A stretch of DNA of 64,000 bases from contig NC_079206.1 of assembly GCF_026745355.1 (NCBI RefSeq), positions 34,116,653-34,180,652 on the forward strand. Direction: 5' to 3'. Below, in pieces: positions 59,696 to 64,000 of the stretch (position 1 is the stretch's first letter; every line of letters starts with the position of its first letter). A model generated the notes under the pieces. The model was not told where the DNA came from. It saw only the letters and a list, made by a program, of their open reading frames with translations, and made no database searches. The DNA is from Beta vulgaris subsp. vulgaris. Taxonomy: Eukaryota > Streptophyta > Magnoliopsida > Caryophyllales > Amaranthaceae. Made by a program: the position numbers and the translations under genes.

Positions 59696-61770
59696 TTAAG
59701 GAATTGAATCATAATCAATATCAGTAGGCTCCGTATCCTTAACAACCTCAAGAGACTCCTCATCCTCATCCTTAGAATAACCAAATATCCAATTTTGGCA
59801 AGTCACTATAGCCTCGACATTTTTGGGCAGCAAACGTGTGCGATACTTTGTCAAAATTCTACCCCCCATACTAAATGAAGACTCGGAAGCCACGGATGTA
59901 ACGGGGATAGCCAACACATCTCTAGCCATCCGAGACAAAATAGGATAAACAGTCACATGAGATTTCCAAAAAGCCAAAACATCAAAGTGGTCATCTTGGT
60001 CAGCAGGAACGTGTGAGGCATTGAAATATGATTCCATATCATTTTCAACACCCCTACTAGCAGCAACATTGGCACCAAAACTCTAAAAAACAGCAAAGTA
60101 AATAGTATATCACTAAACTATTACCAAACAACAATCACTAATTGAATAAAATGATACACATAATAGCCAACCTTTCCAAGATTGGCCTTCTTAAATGGAC
60201 GGGCAAGGACCTTGCAAAACTTGGAGTGGAGGACTCAGAACTGGTAGTCATAGAAGATGTAGTGGAAGAAGATTGTAGGTGAGAATAAACAGTAACATAG
60301 TGCATATACAACTCGCTAAAAGCATCAACAGCTTCTTTAACCCTACCATTAAGATCTTCAGGCAAATAAACAGTAGCATACAACTCATGAACAAAGTTTT
60401 TTTGTAACGGGGATCAAGCATGATAGCAATAGTAAGAATTAGAGAATAATTTTGCCAATACTTGTTAAATTTTTGATACATAGGAGCAGCCATAAGACGA
60501 ATAGAATCAGTTGGGTTTTCTTGAGCATAATACAAAAGACTTTCAATCAAAACAATATTCTTCACATATAAGTTGGCAGTGGGGTAATCAGAACCAGAAA
60601 AAAGACATGTGATATCATAAAACGGTTCAAGAAAATCACAAACATTTTGGACAGTTTCCCATTCAAAATCAGTTAAAAGAAACATCTAAACCATGCTCAA
60701 GCAAACAATACCTATCTACAACCTCCCTAACTTCTAAACACCTACGAAGCATAAGAAAAGTAGAATTCCAACGAGTACGAACATCACCAATTAACAAACC
60801 AGAAAAACCAGTATTCACATACTTAACACAATCATCAAACCTCTCTTTCCTAATGTTCGAATAAGAAACATATGAAACAACTTGTTGCAACTTCATAACA
60901 GTTTTATCTATAAACTTAAAACCAGCTTGAACAATCAAATTCAATATATGGGCAGCACATCTAATATGAAAAATTTACCAGAACAAGACAACAAATTAGT
61001 CCTATTTAAGTCCCTAACCATTTCTTGAATCATAACATCATTGGCAGTAGCATTATCACAAGTCAAAGAAAACACTTTATCTCTAATATTCCACTCATCA
61101 AACAATCAAGAGTAAACTTACCCAACTCCTTACCAGTGTGGGAACCAGGAAAATGTCTAAAAACAAGAATTTTAGAACGAACCACCCAAGAGTTATCAAC
61201 ATAATGAGCAGTCAAAAAGTGAAACTAACATTGTTAAGAGCAGACCACAAATCACAAGTACAACAGATTTTTCCTTCTAAATTACCTATAGCTATTTTTA
61301 ATTGAGCTTTAAGGGCAGCAAACTGATTATTACAATGCTTAAGCATAGTATTCCTAGAAATATGCTTCACATTAGGATTCAAGTAAGAAAGTAATTCTCT
61401 ATGCTTAGCATGCTCAACCATCAAAAATGGATATCCATGACACATAATAGCTTCAGCAAATATACGACAGAAAGTTTTTTGATCATAATGACCCCCAGGT
61501 TGAGCAACTTTAACTTTTAAGTAAGCTTCACATTTTTCTAAGTGTTTATTTTGGTTATTAGTACCTTGTGTTCCCTCAGCACGATAGGTTTTAACATTAC
61601 AGTGCTTACATGTAGAAAAAATCTTACCATTTCTGTTTTAAACAAAGTAAAGTGCTGCCAAACCTTAGCCGTACGCCTCCCAAACAGGACAGGGTCATGG
61701 GTTTGGGGAGAAACAGTTTCCTCATCAACAGACAAAGAATTGGACCCAATAATGGAGTTCAATGTCAATG
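59696..61770 (-). pseudogene. hAT transposase (BED / RICESLEEPER type)
   Basis: Minus strand, starting near 61768 (MTLNSIIGSNSLS). A BED-like zinc finger follows (a C-x2-C near 61600, then H-x4-C near 61545, across a frame change), then MCHGYPFLMVEHAKHRELLS with CTCDLWSA (61445-61212), AHILNLIVQAGFKFIDKTVM and VRTRWNSTFLMLRR (near 60950-60730), WETVQNVCDFLEPFYDITCL and AIMLDPRYK (60685-60400), and the C-terminal dimerisation region ILSRMARDVLAIPVTSVASE with SSFSMGGRILTKYRTRL (60037-59696). Several stops and frameshifts separate these blocks, so it is not active, though it is well preserved. Confidence 0.87.
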
Positions 61771-61894
61771 GATGAACTGAAAAACAAGTTAAACGTTTTG
61801 AGCAGATTCTAGGGTTAGGGTTCGGTTATGTGTAGGGTTAGATCAAATTTAAGAGTCAAAGTCAAGTTTTAGGGTTTAGGGCAGGTTTAAGAAT

Positions 61895-62385
61895 GTTACA
61901 GATCTCACGTAAAAAAACAGTCACATAATGAATTTATTCAATGTAATATAAAAGAATTTATTCAACTTAATATACAATTATAATTATTATAACAAAATAA
62001 ATGTTCCAGATCTCACATAAAAAACAGTCACATAATGAATTTATTCGATTTAATATAAAAGAATTGATTCAATTTAATATACAATTATAATTATTTTTAC
62101 AAGATGTATGTTCCAGATCTCACATAAAAAAGAACAGTCACATAATGAATTTATTATTCAATTTAATATAAAAGAGTTTATTCAATTTAATATACAATTA
62201 TAATTATTATAACAAAATGAATGTTCCAGATCTCACATAAAGAAACAGTCACATAATGAATTTATTATTCAATGTAATATAAAAGAATTATTCAATTTAA
62301 TATACAATTATAATTATTTTAACAAAATGAATGTTCCAGATCTCATATAAAAAACAGTCACATAATGAATTTATTATTCAATTTA
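61895..62385. repeat. ~108-bp AT-rich tandem repeat, 4.5 units
   Basis: Units start near 61896, 62003, 62109, 62222 and 62332 with (T)GTTCCAGATCTCACATAAA and contain ACAGTCACATAATGAATTTA. A related piece recurs near 63096. No coding. Confidence 0.87.
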
Positions 62386-62725
62386 GGCCGTAGGGTTAGG
62401 GTTAGGCCATAGGGTTAGGGTTAGGCCATAGGGTTTAGGGCTAGGGTTAGGTTTAGGCCGTAGGGTTAGGGTTAGGTTTAGGCCGTAGGGTTAGTGTTAG
62501 GGTTTAGGGTTTAGGGTAGGGTTTAGGGTTTAGGGTTTAGGGTTTAGGATTTAGGGTTTAGGGTTTTATCCCCAACCCTAAACTTAAACCCTAAACAAAA
62601 ACCCTAAACAGAAACCCTAGATAGTAACCCTAAACAGTCAAACCCTAAACAATCAAACCCTAAATAATCAAACCCTAAACAGTTAAACCCTAAACAGTCA
62701 AACCCTAAACAGTCAAACCCTAAAC
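62386..62725. repeat. Telomere-like repeats, head-to-head
   Basis: 62386-62565 consists of TAGGGTTAGG and TTTAGGG units (mixed with GGCCGTAGGGTTAGGG); after a short spacer at 62566-62575, 62576-62725 consists of CCCTAAA units, mostly in the word AAACCCTAAACAGTC. Strand orientation flips at the spacer, forming a long imperfect inverted repeat. Confidence 0.88.
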
Positions 62726-63990
62726 CCAAAAATAAAGCTCAAAAGACAGTCCAAATGTCCAATATAAACAAGCCCAGAAACAAGCCCAAAACATAAAACC
62801 CAGAACACAAGCCCTCCCTAGCCCAAAACTTGCACCCAGATGACAGGAACATAAATGAACTTATGAACCCAGAACACAAACCCTAGCCCAATAAAAGACA
62901 GACCTAGATCATTTTATTATTTAACATAAATAAATTTTATTAATTTTATTATTCAATTTAAGTAAAACCCGAGGCTAGATTCTAGAACACAAACCCTAGA
63001 TCATTATATTATTCAGATCTCACATAAAAAAACTAATTATGATTATTATATATAATTATAATTATTATAATTAAATGAACTAATTATGATTTATGAAGGT
63101 TCCAGATCTCACTCTCACATAAAAAAAACTTAAAATCATAGTCACATACTCACATATTCCGTATAAAAATAAAAAGTAAAATTATACAAAAAAAGATACA
63201 AAAAAAAATCACTATGAAGAACTGAACTTGAAAAACAGTAGGAAACATGGCAAAAGATCCCAAAATAATCTAGATCTGGACAAAAAAAACAAGTAAAGTT
63301 AAAAAAAAAAAGTATAGATCTCAAACACATGTCACATGATATTCCAAAAATAGTATAGATATCAGATCTCACATAGTAACATACTCACATTCACAATTTC
63401 ACATATGATAAAAGTAAAATAATAAAAAAAAAAATCTAGATCTTCAAAAAAAAAACAAGTAAAATTAAAAAAAAACATCATGTTCCAGTAAATCTGCAAA
63501 CTGGACCAGCATATATTCCCACAATCACATGCAAGTGCAGATCTTCCTAAATCTAAAAAAAACGAAATCGAAAACTCTAGAAAAAAGAAAACTTACCTGG
63601 TGGTTGCGACATAGTTTTTTGAAGAATAAATTTGCGTTTTTTTCTTTTTTTGCTTTTTTTTCTTCTTTTTTGCTTCTTCTTGGACGAAAACTTTGTTTTT
63701 ATGACGATCTTCAGTTCTTCACAACATCAACAATCAGCCTTAAGTCTTCAACCCTTCTGAACCGTGTGAAACCGGAATAAGAGAGACTATTACCCCAACC
63801 TACAAGATGCAAATAAAGAGTATGAGTGTGACTGTGTGAAACCGGAATAAGAGAGAGGAGAGACTAAGAAAAAAGAAAATGAAGAAATAGTTTTAGCCTT
63901 TTAGGGGGAAGTTTTTAGGGTTAGATGATTAGATCTGAGGAAGTGAGGAACTGAGAGGATGAGAGAGAAACCTAATTCAGATAGAAAAGC
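62726..63990. other. AT-rich tail of window, no gene
   Basis: Poly(A)-rich words, repeated CAGATCTCACATA phrases and a final GA-rich stretch. I see no coding frame or element end. A transposon 5' region is possible but unproven. Confidence 0.4.
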
Positions 63991-64000
63991 CGGAATGCGA

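Larger units (their letters stand above)
56920..63990 (-). mobile_element. hAT element, extends beyond window
   Basis: Left end TAGAGGTGTCAAAAACTGGG at about 56920 is hAT-like and points into the element; no matching inverted end occurs before the window stops. The transposase pseudogene lies at 59696-61770 on the minus strand. 57480-58600 is AT-rich without a gene. Arrays listed separately fill much of the rest. That everything to 63990 belongs to one element is inference. Confidence 0.5.

Noticed and set aside
62386..62725. True chromosome end
   Set aside because: Units are irregular, orientation reverses, and ordinary AT-rich DNA follows on both sides, so it is interstitial.

Overview
The window reads as nuclear DNA of a flowering plant. 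The evidence is one split gene with 15 exons and large introns, a class 3 lipase of the plant diacylglycerol-lipase-like type, surrounded and invaded by plant transposon families: CACTA, hAT, MULE, Stowaway and Tourist MITEs, LINE, Ty3/gypsy and Ty1/copia. AT-rich intergenic DNA and TTTAGGG-like repeats agree. The LTR start TGTAATACTCCGTA and the transposase types make me lean towards Caryophyllales/Amaranthaceae (beet, spinach, quinoa), but that is inference from memory. There are no bacterial operons, rRNA, CRISPR arrays or convincing tRNA genes.

Layout. 1-607: end of a CACTA element, inserted in a reversed LTR (608-2614). 3678-35624 (minus strand): the lipase gene. I reconstructed 15 exons whose phases all agree, giving 835 codons plus a stop. 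Its last exon is tandemly duplicated downstream, and one intron has a GC donor. Its introns hold MITEs, a Ty3/gypsy pol remnant, a dead DUF4371-type hAT transposase, a MULE with long TIRs carrying a nested hAT and a SINE-like sequence, another hAT with an 8-bp duplication, and a 190-bp tandem repeat.

36024-39290: a 5'-truncated LINE (minus), interrupted by a solo LTR at 36945-38528. 39425-44675: a solo LTR with a perfect AGCTT duplication, itself split by the 3' end of a copia element. It interrupts an unidentified plus-strand reading frame.

45987-56881: a complete CACTA element with both TIRs, an AAT duplication, palindromic subterminal repeats, a decayed TNP2-type transposase and a second gene ending in a Ulp1-like cysteine protease domain. 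A 2.5-kb LTR with its primer-binding site sits inside the transposase gene. 56920-end: a hAT element running off the window, with a broken BED/hAT transposase, several minisatellites and a head-to-head telomere-like tract.

The lipase is the only ordinary host gene I can support. I see no new multi-gene system. The most notable signals are the duplicated terminal exon, the GC-AG intron, the protease-bearing CACTA, and the repeat arrays housed inside transposons.
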